DNA of 64,000 nt from Odobenus rosmarus divergens (taxonomy: Eukaryota; Chordata; Mammalia; Carnivora; Odobenidae): the NCBI RefSeq assembly GCF_000321225.1, contig NW_004451414.1, forward strand, positions 160,291-224,290, given 5' to 3'. The position numbers and the translations under genes were made by a program. Below, piece after piece: positions 22,921-35,194 of this stretch (within the stretch, counting starts at the first letter, position 1; the number at the start of each line of letters is the position of its first letter). Below the pieces are notes generated by a model. The model did not search any database and was not told the origin of the DNA. It saw only the letters and a program-made list of their open reading frames with translations.

Positions 22921-25319
22921 AAGTTTCCAAATTCATTCTATAAGTCTAGCATTACCCTGATACCAATGCCAGATAAAGACACTACAAAAAAAGAGAGAGA
23001 ACTATAAGCCAATATCTCAGATGAACAGAGATGCAAAAATCTTCCAAATATTTGCAAGCTGAGTCCAACAATACATTAAAAGAATCATTCACCATGATCA
23101 AGTGGGATTTATTCCCAGGATGTAAGGGTCGTTCAATATTTGCAAATAATCAACATGATACATCAGATTATCGACAAAAGAAAGGATAAAAACCATATAA
23201 TACTTCAATAGATGAAGCATTTGACAAAGCACAACATCCATTCATGACAAAAACCCTCAATAAAGTAGGATTAGAGGGAATATACCTCGACATACTAAAG
23301 GCTGGGTATGAAAAACCCACAGCTAATATCATCATCAATGGGGAAAAACAGACTTTCCCCTAAGATCAGAAACATGACAAGAATGTTCACTTTCACCACT
23401 TTTATTAAACATAATACTGGAAGTCCTAGCCACAGCAATTAGACATCAAAAATAAAAGCCATTCAAGTTGGTAAGGAAAAAATGAAACTTCCACTAGTTG
23501 CATATGACATGATACCATATATAGAAAACTCTAAAGGCTCCACCAAAAAACTACTAGAATAAATTATTTCAATAAAGTCACAGGATACAAAATCAACATA
23601 CAGAAATCCATTGCATTTCTACACTAATAATGAAGTAGAGGAGAAATAAAGACAATCCCATTGACAACTATACCAAAAATAATAAAACACCAAAGAATAA
23701 AGTTAACCAAGGAGGTGAAAGACCTGTACTCTGAAAAATATAAAACACTGATGAAAGAAACTGACCAAATGGAACAATATCCCATGTTCATGGATTGGAG
23801 GAAAAAATATTGTTAATTCCCTACTAACCAGAGTCATCTATAGATTTTATGCAATCCCTATCAAAACGCCAACAGCATTTTTCACAGAACTAGAAGAAAT
23901 AATCCTAAAATCTGTATGGAACTACAAAAATAAAATAAATAGCCAAAACAGTCTTGAAAAAGAACAAAGCTGAAATCCCAGATTTCAAAATATACTACAA
24001 AATTTGTAGCAATCAAAACAGAATGGTATTGGCACAAAAATAGACACATAGATAAACAGAACAGAATGGAGACCACAGAAATAAACCCAAAATTATATGG
24101 TCAATTAATCTTTGACAAAGGAGGCAAGAATATGCAATTGGAAAAAGACAGTCTTCAACAAAAGGTGTTGGTAAAACTGGACCACTTTCTTACACGATAC
24201 ACAAAAATAAACTCAAGATGGATTAAGGACCTAACTGTGAGACCTGAAACCATAAAAATCTTAGAAGAGAGCACAGGCATTCTCTGGCAACAGCTATGGA
24301 AATATTTTTTTAGATAGGTCTCCTCAGGGAAAGAAAAGCAAAAATATATATTAGGACTACATCAAAATAAGAAGCTCTGCACAGCAAAGGAATCAACAAA
24401 ACTAAAAGACAGCCCACTGAATGGGAAAAGATATTTGCATAATGGCTTATCTGATAAAAAGATATCAAAAAAAAGTAGTATCCAAAATACAGAGAACTTA
24501 CACAACACCAAAAAATAACAAAAACAAAACAAAAAAACCCCAAACAATCCAACTAAAAAATAGGCAGAAGACATGAACAGACATTTCTCTAAAGGAGATA
24601 TCTAGATGACCAATACATGAAAAGATGCTCAACATCACTCATCAGGGAAATGCAAATAGAAACCACAATGAGATATCACCTCACTCCTGTCAGAATGGCT
24701 AAAATCAAAAACACAAGAGATAAGTGTTGACAAGGATGTGAAGAAAAAGGAATACTTGTGCACTGTTGCTCAAAAGGCAAACTGGTGCAACCATTGTGGA
24801 AAACAACATGGAGTTTCCTCAGAAAGTTAAAAATAGAATTACCATATGATCCAGTAATTCCACTACTGGGTATTTACCCAAAGAATATAAAAATACTAAC
24901 TTGAAAAGATATGTGCACCCCCACATTGATTATGACTTTTTTTTTTAATAATAGCCAAGTTATGGAAGCAGCCCAAGTGTCCACCAATAGATGAATGGAT
25001 AAGAGATAAAGTGATACATATGATATATATATGTACACACACAAACACAAACACAATGGACTATCAGCCATAAAAAAGAATGAAATCTTGCCATTTGCAA
25101 TGACATTGATGGAGCTAGAAGGTATAATGTTAAGTGAAAGAAGTCAGTAAGAGGAATAATATTATAGAAAATTGATGGTTACCAGAGGGCAGATAGGTGA
25201 GGGGATTAAGAGTACACTTCTGATGAGCACTAATTTATAGAATTGTTGAATCACTATACTATATACCTGAAACTAATAGAACGGTTAACTACACTGGAAT
25301 TTTTTAAAAAACAAAACTT

Positions 25320-26378
25320 TGAGATATTATGTCTCATTTAAATTACCAATAACATTCTTGTTGACTCACATGTCAAAATTTGGGTGTAGGCACTTGTACA
25401 TAAAAGTGTAACTTCTTGGTTCTTTTTAAATAAAAGGCTGAAAATTACCATTGTATGCCAAATGATTTGCAAATGACTTCAATTGCCTGGAACGATGAAT
25501 CTGGGTCAAAAAAAGAAAAGCCCTCAATTCTTTTTCAAAAATTGCATTTCCCAAACACAACATAAGGAAACCTCATCTAGAAGTCGTTCTGGAGAAAAAG
25601 ATCCAGTGGCTTTAATGAATAAAAGATTGCTATAAGCTACAATGTGACACAATTGATAGGAAATTTAATGTAATCTTAGCCCAAAGGCAGATTAAGAAAC
25701 CAGATCAAAAGAAGTGATTCCCTGGGGCTTCACATAGATTAATACCTGGAATGTATCGAGAAGGACATTGGCAAAAGGATGAGCATGGATAAAGGACCTC
25801 AAAACCAAGTTATAAAAACAATTTAGAGACACTATGGATGCAGAGCCTGGAGACAATTTAAGGAAGATTTGATATGGCAAACATCTGAAGCTTTATGGGA
25901 GAGGAATTAGACTGGTTCCATGTGACTCCAGATGGCAAGACTAGGAGCAATGAGGATAAATCACAGGCAAAAAGATGTGGACTCGAAATAAAGAACTTAG
26001 GAGAAACTAGCGCTGTCCACGGGTAGAAAGACTTGTCCCTTGAAGTGGGAGGCTGAAGAGGAGAATGGATCTTAAGGATGTTGAAAGATTCTTGTAATGA
26101 AGACACAGTTGCATCGAATGATCTCTGAGGATCTGTGATTAGATGACAAGAGCATATTAAAACTGATGCCAGACTGAAATGGCTAGCATGGAATGAGCAA
26201 GAAATTAAGTTTTAGATGTAAAGAAAAGAAGAAAGAACTCTAACCATGAGTGTATCTTGTGGTTAATAAAAAGAAATGGGGCAAGGGCAGAAAAAGCTAC
26301 ATAGACAAGAAAATGTATTGTAAAGAGGATGGAAAATATTGATAGGAACATGTGTGTTTTACTTTTTAGATGTTTTTC
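25320..26378. other. Unannotated DNA
   Basis: No gene, RNA or confident repeat is recognised. Short minus-strand frames near 25692-26106 have no domain. Confidence 0.5.
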
Positions 26379-26392
26379 TAAAGATGGATTCA

Positions 26393-26581
26393 GTGGTGCC
26401 TGGGTGGCTCAGTCATTAAGCATCTGCCTTCAGCTCAGGTCATGATCCCAGGGTCCTGGGATCGAGCCCTGTGTCGGGCTCCCTGCTCCACGAGAAGCCT
26501 GCATCTTCCTCTCCCACTCCCCCTGCTTGTGTTCCCTCTCTCTCTCTCTGTCAAATAAATAAATAAAATCTTAAAAAAAAA
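26393..26581 (+). mobile_element. Can-SINE, sense, with target-site duplication
   Basis: The head ggtgcctgggtggctcagtc, the middle gtcatgatcccagggtcctg and the tail aaataaataaaatctt are present. The 14-bp repeat taaagatggattca at 26379-26392 and 26582-26595 marks the ends. Confidence 0.97.
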
Positions 26582-26595
26582 TAAAGATGGATTCA

Positions 26596-27070
26596 AAACA
26601 GTTCTTTATACCATTCATTACTTATCTTTCATCATTTCTGATATCAGATAAACTCCATAGAGAATGCTTTTTTCCTACATTTTTTATGCCAATATACTTA
26701 AAAGAGGATTCAGAAGTAGAAAGCAGGAATAAATGCTTTTGTCAATGTCTCAGGAACTGCATGACTATACATAAAAGCTGTCAAAGACAACTGTGGAGGT
26801 TAGAAAGTATGACTTTAAACACTTCAGTTGTTCAGTATCTTTATCTCCCCAAATGTGTAACAGCTGTTATAAAACTTACCAAATAAGTAAAACACTGTTC
26901 TTCCTCAGATTTTTTGTGCCACTTTAAATTATGAGTTCAGAAGTTGACCAACAGTGAATTATTCTGTTACACATATGATGGGCAATATTGATTTAGAATC
27001 AAATAACTGGAAATTTCAAGAAAAACCAACAGTGTGGAATTTGATTAGAATCAGGCCCAATAGCAGGAGG
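26596..27070. other. Unannotated DNA between inverted SINEs
   Basis: The frame at 26587-26886 begins in the SINE duplication and has no recognisable domain. Nothing else is seen. Confidence 0.5.
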
Positions 27071-27071
27071 C

Positions 27072-27292
27072 TTTTTGTTTTGCTTTAAGTTTTATTTATT
27101 TGAGAGAGAGAGAGAGAGAGAGAAACAGAGAGAGCACAAGCATGGTTGGGGGAGGAGCAGAGGGAGAGGGAAAGAGAAACTCAAGAAGACTCCAGGCTGA
27201 TCACAGAGCCCTGTGCAGGGCTCAATCTCATGACCTGAGATCATGACCTGAGTCAAAACCAAGTCAGAAGCCATCCAGGTGCAAACACCCCC
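27072..27292 (-). mobile_element. Can-SINE, antisense, older
   Basis: It reads ttaagttttatttatttgag, a long GA run (27101-27122), agggctcaatctcatgacct, tcatgacctgagtcaaaacc and ccatccaggtg, a diverged antisense Can-SINE. A duplicated segment around catgacctgagatcatgacc lies near 27230. No exact target-site duplication is visible. Confidence 0.85.
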
Positions 27293-27299
27293 ACCACAC

Positions 27300-27695
27300 A
27301 CATACACAAAGCAAGGGTTTTTAAATGTACTTTCAAGTAATGGGCTCAAAAATTGGTACTTTATTGTGCTTTCATCTTCAAGATCATGACCTAAGGGGCT
27401 GGCATCTCTTCCCTGACTCTCAAGACGAAAAGATCTTCAATAAGAAAATTAAAAGATGAGCAAGATGACAGGTCTTTGGGCTTCTGTGACAAGATTCTTT
27501 ATCCACCCCTGGAACCCTATAAAGAGAATGAACAGGATGAGGAAAAATGAGAAGGAGCACAAAACAGCTCCACACCTTCTCAGCAACCAAAAGCAAACAA
27601 AAATAGTAGCTATTTCTTCTCATGCCATGGGAATCCAGTTAGCCCAGCCTGAAGAAAACCCCCGTAGAGTTAAAGACCACACCTAAGGCCAGTGA
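27300..27695. other. Unannotated DNA
   Basis: The frames at 27420-27686 on both strands are unsupported. Nothing is recognised. Confidence 0.45.
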
Positions 27696-27699
27696 GGTC

Positions 27700-28015
27700 A
27701 AGTGACTTGAAGTAAATACATGAATAAGGATTGTAATAGTTGGAAATGTGTGCCAAGATAAGTTAGACGTGGTTCCTCCCCTCAAAGGGCTTCTAGGGCA
27801 TAAAAGTGGCATAATAGTGACATGAACTCTCTCACATAAGGATTATAAAAGAGGTGTACACACAGTGTATGAAACTTGATGAAATTTGAGAAGTTCATCA
27901 AAGGGTGATCGAGAGAAAAGATGTAGTGCTCTAAGCTATGAACAATGGGCAAAGTTCCCCTGGATGGAAAGAGCTGAAAGAGCATAAGAGATTGCAAAAG
28001 TAAAGGCACAGAGCA
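27700..28015 (-). repeat. LINE-2 3' remnant, antisense
   Basis: cctcaaagggcttctagggc and gtaaaggcacagagcatgaa correspond to antisense L2 3' phrases. The rest is diverged. Confidence 0.42.
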
Positions 28016-28019
28016 TGAA

Positions 28020-28920
28020 ATGCCTGGCAGCCCAGCCACTGGCTCAGCACCCCTGGAAGCCTCCTGGTAGTCCTGCCATGTCTCATTATCTAATATCCCC
28101 ATCCCTGCATGGATATTCCAATAACATTGATGGAGTTTGAATTCATTGGTTTCCCAATGGGACAACAGACATTTCCTTAGGCCAGCTGACTTAGCAGGAA
28201 CCTGCTTCTTCCTATGAGTGTTTAAAGCCACAGGGAGGTAGAAAAGGATTAAGGTCTGAGTTGCTGCAGAGGCCATTTACATGTGTCTCAGGGATCAAGG
28301 CACAGAAGGGCGGGCTACATTCCTGCCAAGAATGCAGTAGGAGCAAATAAGTAAGCTGAAATGATTCTAAGTGGGAGAATCCAGAGTGACAGAAGAGAGC
28401 TTTACCGCAACAAAGGAAACTATGTTGCTAAAACAACAACAAAACAAAACAAACCTATCATCTGTATCCTTCCGTTCAAATTTCTCAAGTTCTAGCCAAT
28501 AGCACCTGAATACACTCATTTAACCAAACAGGATATGCTAAGCTTTAACCATCAAAGGTTTGGCTGTGACAAGTCTCTGGCCTACAAGGTCAGACCTCAA
28601 ACTGGAATTTTTGTTTCTTCAAACCCAAGGAGCTCCTAAGACCAGGGGAGGTGGTTTGGAAATAGGACTTTTTATAGCTCATACTTCAGCTCTAACCCAA
28701 AGGTTAATACAGATGTGGTTGTATTTAATTTCTTATAAGAGTCTTTACATATAGTACCTCACATAGGGAGACAAAGCTACTGATCCAGCTCCAGGAGGAC
28801 TTGGAAACTTCCCATGGAATTAATTTATACAGTAAGTCACCTATATCACTAGGACCCTTCTGTCAGTTTCACCAGGTTGTTGGGACACAGTTTCTGGCTT
28901 GTATGGGAGTGATTTGCAAC
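28020..28920. other. Unannotated DNA
   Basis: A 164-residue minus-strand frame at 27782-28276 overlaps the L2 piece and has no recognisable domain. Nothing else is supported. Confidence 0.45.
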
Positions 28921-28924
28921 CATG

Positions 28925-29105
28925 ATTAATGACTGAGCCCATACAACATTCCGGGCACTGCGCTAAGTACTTTACATGCATTCTACCATTCAATCCTCCC
29001 AACACCCTCATGAGCTCTTGATGAGGTCCTACAGATGAGAAAACAGACTTAGGCTGAATGAACAACCAACCTGTCATCACACAGTTTGCTAAGCAGTAGC
29101 TTCCA
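28925..29105 (-). repeat. MIR SINE, antisense
   Basis: gggcactgcgctaagtactt, tacatgcattctaccattca, atcctcccaacaccctcatg, cagatgagaaaacagac and atcacacagtttgctaagc follow the antisense MIR consensus closely in order. Confidence 0.68.
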
Positions 29106-30450
29106 TTCTAATAGGAGTGGACAGACAACTAATGTACAAGGAAATCTAAAATATGTCAGTAATAAATGCTAAGAAGAAAATAAAGTGGGAAGAGAGGCAT
29201 GGGGACAGAGACAGTTCCATTTTTTTAATAGGGTCATCTCTATTAAGATATAAGTAAGGGGCCAAGTCTTGTAGATATCTAGGGAAAAGTCACTAAAGGA
29301 AAAAGGAAAAGCAAAAGCAAATGCAAATGCTCTGAGGGTAGAAATGGCTGATGTGTTGAGATGGAACAAAGAGCCAATGTATCCAGAACATAATAAGCAA
29401 GAGAAGTCATCTGGGAGGGGAGTTTAGAACTGAAACAGGGCCCAGACAATACAGGACGGGGCCCTGGTTGTTCTATTAGTAATAGATTTCAATGAAGGAG
29501 AAGGAAGAGCAGTTAGGAGGCTGCTGTAATGTAGCAGAGAAATGATGACACACACTGAGGTGGGAGCAGCCAAACTGGGGACAATGGGTTACATTCTGGA
29601 TGTATCATATAGCAGAGAGGAAAAGACTTAATGGTTATTCAGAAGTGTGACGAGGGACAGGAGTCAAGGCTGACTTTAAGGTATTTGAACAAATGGAAGG
29701 ACAAAATCTCTATTTGCTGGAATGGGGAAATTGATGGAAAGATGAGGTGGGAGGCTGTGGGAAATCAGGAACTTGATTTTGGACATGAGTTAGCTCATAG
29801 ACATGAGAAAGGCCAGTTAGGCAAGTAAATACAGGATTTGGAGCTTAGCTAAATATATGGATTGGATGAAAATTCTGGGATCATGTGTGCATAGAAGATA
29901 TTGAAAATCACGTAGCTGGATAAGATCATTTTGGGAGTACAGATCTGAGAACGGAGTCCGTTGACACAAGATTGCATTACAATGTGCATCACTGGGCTCA
30001 TCTCTTCAGATAGAGGACAACCCACTTCCCCAAACATACCTGTAATTTATCCACCTTGCTCACAAACTACGTAGAACAGTTTCCAACTACTCTTTGGCTA
30101 TGAGAACCTTCATCTAACATTTTAAAACTTTGAGACATTCTGAAAGTGTGCGCACGCACACACGTTACATCTTTCCGCTAAGGACTGCTTGGCATGATTT
30201 CTCTCATTCTGCATTCAGGCAAGGTCAGAGAGATGAAGAATCAGTGGAGGAGAGTGAAAAGGAGCAGTCAGTGAGTTCAGAGAAGAAAGAGCTTGTGGGC
30301 CAGAAGCCAGGAAGTAAAGGTGTCTTAAGAGAATAAACAACTGTATCAGAGGCTGTTGATAGACTAAGAAGAGGATTAAGACAATCTGATTGGGATGTGT
30401 CCAAGAGAGAATAGGAAGAGCAACAAAAAAATCAAAATGATTGCACTGGC
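29106..30450 (-). repeat. LINE-2 ORF2 and 3' region, antisense
   Basis: About 1.3 kb matches the reversed L2 consensus in order: gtcagtaataaatgctaag, gttaggaggctgctgtaatg, attctggatgtatcatata, ggagtcaaggctgacttta, tggaatggggaaattga, aacttgattttggacatgag, gctggataagatcatttt, aaaaggagcagtcagtgag and gaggctgttgatagac. The last pieces come from the reverse-transcriptase region. The RT active-site position (near 29880) no longer reads YADD. It is ancient and non-functional. Confidence 0.72.
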
Positions 30451-30539
30451 ACATACTCCCATCATCAGTTTTAAAGTCACTTCCTAGCACTCACAGCAAA
30501 AGAAAAAAACCACACTGGATACGGCTCCACTCAAAAATG

Positions 30540-30705
30540 TCCCCTTGTCCCTGAATTCTGACTTATCTGCACCGTCTCCATCTGGAATGCAATCTTCAAC
30601 TTTAAATAATGCCCTGCTTTCCTCCTAATCTTCAGCCATTAATTACTTGCACCGTTCCTCCCTAGCAGTAATCACATCCCTTGAAGTCATTTATCTTACA
30701 AGAGT
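30540..30705 (+). repeat. LINE-2-like remnant, sense
   Basis: ctggaatgcaatcttcaact and ctccctagcagtaatcacat resemble L2 sense 3' sequence. The match is weak, but it would place a sense L2 directly beside an antisense one. Confidence 0.38.
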
Positions 30706-31145
30706 TGGCCCTTCTGTGTATGATTATTTTTATCTTTACCAATAAGAAACTGCTTCACTCAGAGATTATCTTGATGAAAATATTACCTCCTGCATCTTTC
30801 AGTCTTGTCTGGTTAGACACATTATATCAACTAAATCACATTTATTCGTTGAAAGTGAGAGAATTTTTTTCGAGTTTAATGGCAAGTCACAATTCTTCAT
30901 GACCATATTCCTGGCAAGGCACAATCATAAAGCCCATCTGAATGACTAATAGCATTTTAACCTGTTAGTGGATTCTTCTAGTAGCAGTGAAGTCCTTAAC
31001 ATCAAGTAGAAGTCATCGATTTTTTTAAAATAGTTTTATCTCTCACCAGTCTTAAAACATTATGCCTGTTGGGGATAGCATATAACCAGGACTGCATCCC
31101 AATTGTTTTGCCCTGACAATGAGCAGATGCCCAAACTCTGTAGAG
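30706..31145. other. Unannotated DNA
   Basis: No gene or confident repeat is recognised. Confidence 0.45.
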
Positions 31146-31149
31146 AGAT

Positions 31150-31320
31150 CTATACAACGGTAGGTAAGAACGTGGCTCTGGAGACCAACTGCCTGAATTA
31201 GAAGTCTGCCTCCATAATTCCTAGCTGGGTGACTTGGATCCATTGAATGGGCCCAACAAGTTAGCTCATGGAGTTCTTGTGAAATTAAATGAAAGAACAA
31301 ATGAAAAACTCTTCATCCAG
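31150..31320 (+). repeat. MIR SINE, sense
   Basis: aagaacgtggctctggagac, caactgcctgaattagaagt, agctgggtgacttgga and gtgaaattaaatgaaag follow the MIR consensus, with a gap in the middle. Confidence 0.6.
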
Positions 31321-31324
31321 TGAA

Positions 31325-32315
31325 GATGGAAGTACTTACCTACATAGTAAGTATGGAATACATGTCATCTATCTTAAGCAGCCTACCTAAAAGCAAAATC
31401 TGTTCAGCAGACTTTTCCTTTGCTACTCTTTCCCTTGGGCCACGACATCTTTTAAACCTGATATGGCAATAGAATTTGACAGCCAAATCCTGTCAGAGGG
31501 TGAAAATAAGAATGTGGTCAAGTCTGTGCTCAACATAGTGGTGATTCTATTCCCACCAAAGGAACTTTCCTTTCACCCCCAAAGTCATTTGCTCATTCTA
31601 CTGCCCTGGTAAGACCTTCACAGGGTAAATGTCCCGGTGGTTGCGTGTCTCTGATGAGGAGCACACCTACTGAGAAGTGGCTGAGTCAGTCCCCACTGAC
31701 TGTGGTGTTCTTCCTGGGCGAGGAGGTATCGTGGACATTTCAAGCAGGGAGACAAGTTGAAGGGCACAGTGAAGAGAGAGCGTAAAGACTCCTAACTTTT
31801 CTAATGGGGTCAGCGGCCTCACCTTCTGGCCATTTGGCCACAAACCTTCCCTTTGGGAATTTTTCCCTATTGAGATCCTTGGACTTGCTTTTGCAGAACT
31901 TTGTACTGGCCTTAATTATTTTTAATTCACACAAAGCACCTCCTTGGGGGTGGTATGCCAGCCAGACTTGCAAGACTTTACTATAAATGCTTGTTTTAGT
32001 CTAGTCTTACTTCATTTTTAGCTACATCATCACTTACTTTTTATACGGAAACGAGGAAAGTACCAGAACAAGGGGAAAGTTCTTGACACAAATACAGAAG
32101 ACAAAATAAGTTTGAGGTTCCTCAGTCATCACTGTAGGGGTCATTCTTATTTGGGAAACAGACGTTCCAGACTTAACTTGGATGAATCCTAAACTGAGCT
32201 GGAAAAAGCAGAAAGCCAGATTTCAACTTCTTTCCATGAATATTGTTGAACGCTGCCTTAGTACAGAGACACCTCCGAGTAGTGTAAAACCTACTTTGAC
32301 TTTTCCCTCCATTTT
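31325..32315. other. Unannotated DNA
   Basis: Frames at 31740-31986 on opposite strands overlap each other. Neither has a recognisable domain. No repeat is identified. Confidence 0.5.
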
Positions 32316-32317
32316 TA

Positions 32318-32798
32318 ATGGATTTTAGGGTTATTTTTTTAAGGACAGTTCTAGATTTACAGAAAACATGGCCTCTAACTGACCCTCCCATGACTCTCCC
32401 ATTTCCAGATTACTTAGGGTCAGCCCTTTCTCTGTGCCGACTTTCAGGAAGCTGGTTTCTCTTTGTTTCATCACAATCTTTCATCATAATCTGCAATCCT
32501 TTCTGGGGTCCTCTGCCTCCTCAAGGATTTCTATTTGTAGACATCAAGGTCCACCCTTTGTGCTCTAAAGTTCTATGGGTTTTCACAAACCTTTAATAGG
32601 TGGTCCACCATTATGACAGGCTAGAGCACAGCATCACCACAGTTTAAAAAAAAAAAAAATACCCTGGCTTTTTCCCCTTCCCTCCTCCTCACCTTCTGAT
32701 AACCAATGGTCTCTTTATTATCTCTATAGTTTGGGCTTTTCCAGAAGGTCATATAACTTGAATCATACGTATGTAGCCTTTTCAGTCTGTTTACCACT
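32318..32798 (-). repeat. Old LINE-1 3' region, antisense, first part
   Basis: agttctagatttacagaaaa, ttctatgggttttcacaaac, tagtttgggcttttccagaa and catataacttgaatcatacg are antisense words of an old L1 3' region. It is interrupted by a sense L1 at about 32800 and continues at 33367. Confidence 0.65.
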
Positions 32799-32799
32799 T

Positions 32800-33366
32800 A
32801 AAAATACAAGGGCAGCCATCAAAAGGAATGAGATCTTGCCATTTGCAATGATGTGGATGGAACTGGAGAGTATTATGCTGAGTGAAATAAGTCAGAGAAA
32901 GACATGTATCATATGACCTCACTGACATGAGGAATTTTTAATCTCAGGAAACAAACTGAGGATTGAGGTGTGGGTGGGAGGGATGGGGTGGCTGGGTGAT
33001 GGACCTTGGGGAGGGTATGCACTATGGTGAGTGCTGTGAAATGTGCAGGACTGTTGAATCGCAGACCTGTACCTCCGAAACAAATAATACAATATATGTT
33101 AAAAAAAAAAAAAAGATGATAGCAGGAGGGGAAGAATGAAGCGGGGGAAATTGGAGGGGGAGACGAACCATGAGAGATTACGGACTCTGAGAAACAAACT
33201 GAGGGTTCTAGAGGGAAGGGGGTGGGGGATGGGTTAGCCTAGTGATGGGTATTAAGGAGGGCACGTATTGAATGGAGCACTGGGTGTTATGCACAAACAA
33301 TGAATCATGGAACACTACATCAAAAACTAATGATGTAATGTATGGTGATTAACATAATAAAAAGAA
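32800..33366 (+). mobile_element. LINE-1 3' end with doubled 3'UTR, sense
   Basis: The ORF2 C-terminus (ccatttgcaatgatgtggat; EMRSCHLQ-like frame) leads into 3'UTR module 1 (from about 32930, with gaaacaaactgagg at 32948), which ends in an A-run at about 33100-33113. Module 2 (33114-33366) follows directly, with the same gaaacaaactgagg at 33191, then ggagcactgggtgttatgca and tatggtgattaacataat. It sits inside an older antisense L1. It is 5'-truncated. Confidence 0.9.
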
Positions 33367-35190
33367 ATATGAATTTGAGGCCCTTTTTTTTGTAACCTGA
33401 TAGCTCATTTGTTTTTATCACTGACTATTCCATGGCATAGATGTACTACAGTCTGTTTATACATTCACCTTTTGAATGGCATCTTGGTTGCTTCCAATTT
33501 TTAATCATGAAGGAATCTGCTATAAACATCCGTGTGCAGGTTTTTGTGTATAGATTTTGAAACCAGGACCATGATTACCGGTTTGATAAAGCTATGTTTA
33601 ATTTTGTAAAACACTGCCAAAACGTATTCCTAAGTAGCTGTGCCATTTTGCATCTCCACCAGCAGTGAATGAGGGCTATTTTTCCTCTGCCTCCTCCCTA
33701 GCAATTGGTATAGTCAGGGGCTTTTGTGTTTTTTTTTTTTTTATATTTTTGCCACTTTAATAGATGTACAGCCCTATCTCATTTTGATTTGAAATTCCCA
33801 CCAACAAATTATGTTGAGCATCTTTTCATATGCCAGCTGTATACTCTCTTTGGTCAGGAGTCTGAGCGCTCTTGCCAACTTTTACATTGGGTTGTTTACC
33901 TATTGGTGAATTTTAAGAGTTCTTTGTATATTTTGGTTACAAGTTCTTTATCAGATGTACATTTGCAAATATTTTCTCCTAATCTGTTCTTTCTCATACA
34001 GTGTTCAGGAAAAAGGTTTTTAAATCTAATGAAATGCAACTGAATTTTTTGTTTCCTGGATCATACTTTTGTATCTGAATACTTGCCAAGCCTGAGAGCC
34101 TATAGATTTTCACCTAGGTTATCTTCCAGTTTTGTATTTTATAGTTAGGCCTAGAACCATTTTGAATTAATTTCTGTGAAAGATGTAAAGTTGGTGTGTA
34201 GATTGGATTTTTTTGCATGTGGATGTCCAATTGTTCCAATACCATTTGCTGCAGAGACCATCCTTTCTCCACTGAATTGCCCTTGTTCCTTTGTCAAAGA
34301 TCAGTTCCCTCTGCTTTATCAGTCTATTTCTGGCCTTTCTATTCTGCCCATGGATCTATGTGCCTATTCTTGTACCAATACCACTATCTTAATTACTGTA
34401 ACTTTAGAGTAAATCTTGAAATTGGGTAGTGTTAGACCACCAACTTTGTTCTTTTCAAATAATGTCTTGGTTATTCAAGATCTTTACCTCTATATAACTT
34501 TTGGATTTTGTCATTATCTGCAAAATAGATTGCTAGGATTTTGATTGGGATTGCATTAAAACTATAGGTCTAGTTGGGGAAAAAATGACATTTTAACAAT
34601 ACTGAGTCTTGCTATCTATGAATACAGAATAACTCACCATTTATTTAGACCTTTGATTTCTTTCACCAGAATCTTTTAATTCTCTGCATACAGACCTTAA
34701 ACATATTTTGAATTTATAGCTCATTTTTAAAAAATGTTAAATGGGTTACTTATTTTTGAGAGAGAGAAAGAGTGCACAAGTCGTGGGGGGGGGGGCAGGT
34801 TCCCCACTAAGCAGGGAGCCCAGCGAGGGACTCCATCCTAGGACCCTGGGATCATGACCTGAGGTGAAGGCAAACATTTAACCAACTGAACCACCCAGGT
34901 GCACGTATTTTGAATTTATAGCCCATTTTTTGTTGCTATTATAGATGGCATTTTAAAATTTGAATTCCAATTGTTCATTGCTGGTATATAGGAAAGCAAA
35001 GAACTTCAGCACATTTACCTTAGAGCCTGTGACCTTGCTATTCTCACTTATTTCCAAGGGATTTTTGTTGCTTCCTTAGACTTAAAATTTTTTTTTACAG
35101 CCAATCATGTCATCTGCAATCAAAAATTTATTTCTTCCATCCCAATCGGTTTATCTTTTTCTTTTGCAGTCTTATTGCACCAGCTAGTCC
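33367..35190 (-). repeat. Old LINE-1 ORF2, antisense, second part
   Basis: In antisense order the L1 ORF2 words are clear: aacatccgtgtgcaggtttt, ttttaagagttctttgtata, gcaaatattttctcctaatc, accatttgctgcagagacca, gtaccaataccactatctta and gctggtatataggaaagc. Frames are broken. A Can-SINE lies at 34729-34905. Confidence 0.78.
34729..34905 (-). mobile_element. Can-SINE, antisense, inside antisense L1
   Basis: ttcccca ctaagcagggagcc-type sequence, catgacctgaggtgaaggc and aaccacccaggtgca identify the SINE. The flanks tattttgaatttatagctc (34704) and tattttgaatttatagccc (34906) are a target-site duplication of more than 20 bases with one mismatch. Confidence 0.93.
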
Positions 35191-35194
35191 TTGG

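Larger units (their letters stand above)
20923..25318 (+). mobile_element. LINE-1, inter-ORF region to 3' end, decayed ORF2
   Basis: About 4.4 kb of L1 runs from the inter-ORF region through ORF2 to the 3' end (tatacctgaaactaataga and an A-rich tail). The endonuclease region spans about 21180-22100, with frame residues LEINHKKKSGK and NNEWVNQEIK. The reverse-transcriptase region spans about 22900-23600, including the HDQ.GFIPG codons near 23093. The C-terminal region spans 24066-25150 ([27 protein letters not shown]). The RT catalytic FADD site near 23500 reads A-Y-D, because the first aspartate codon is tat at 23503. Many frameshifts are present, so it cannot encode a working ORF2 protein. 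A SINE at 22441 interrupts it. Confidence 0.9.

Noticed and set aside
20923..25318. L1 ORF2 considered as a possibly functional reverse transcriptase
   Set aside because: The frame is broken many times and the FADD active site has lost its first aspartate (tat at 23503).
27101..27122. GA run considered as an independent microsatellite or CRISPR-like repeat
   Set aside because: It is the purine-rich part of an antisense Can-SINE. No spaced repeat array exists anywhere in the window.
27782..28276. 164-residue minus-strand frame
   Set aside because: It has no domain or splice context and overlaps an L2 remnant.
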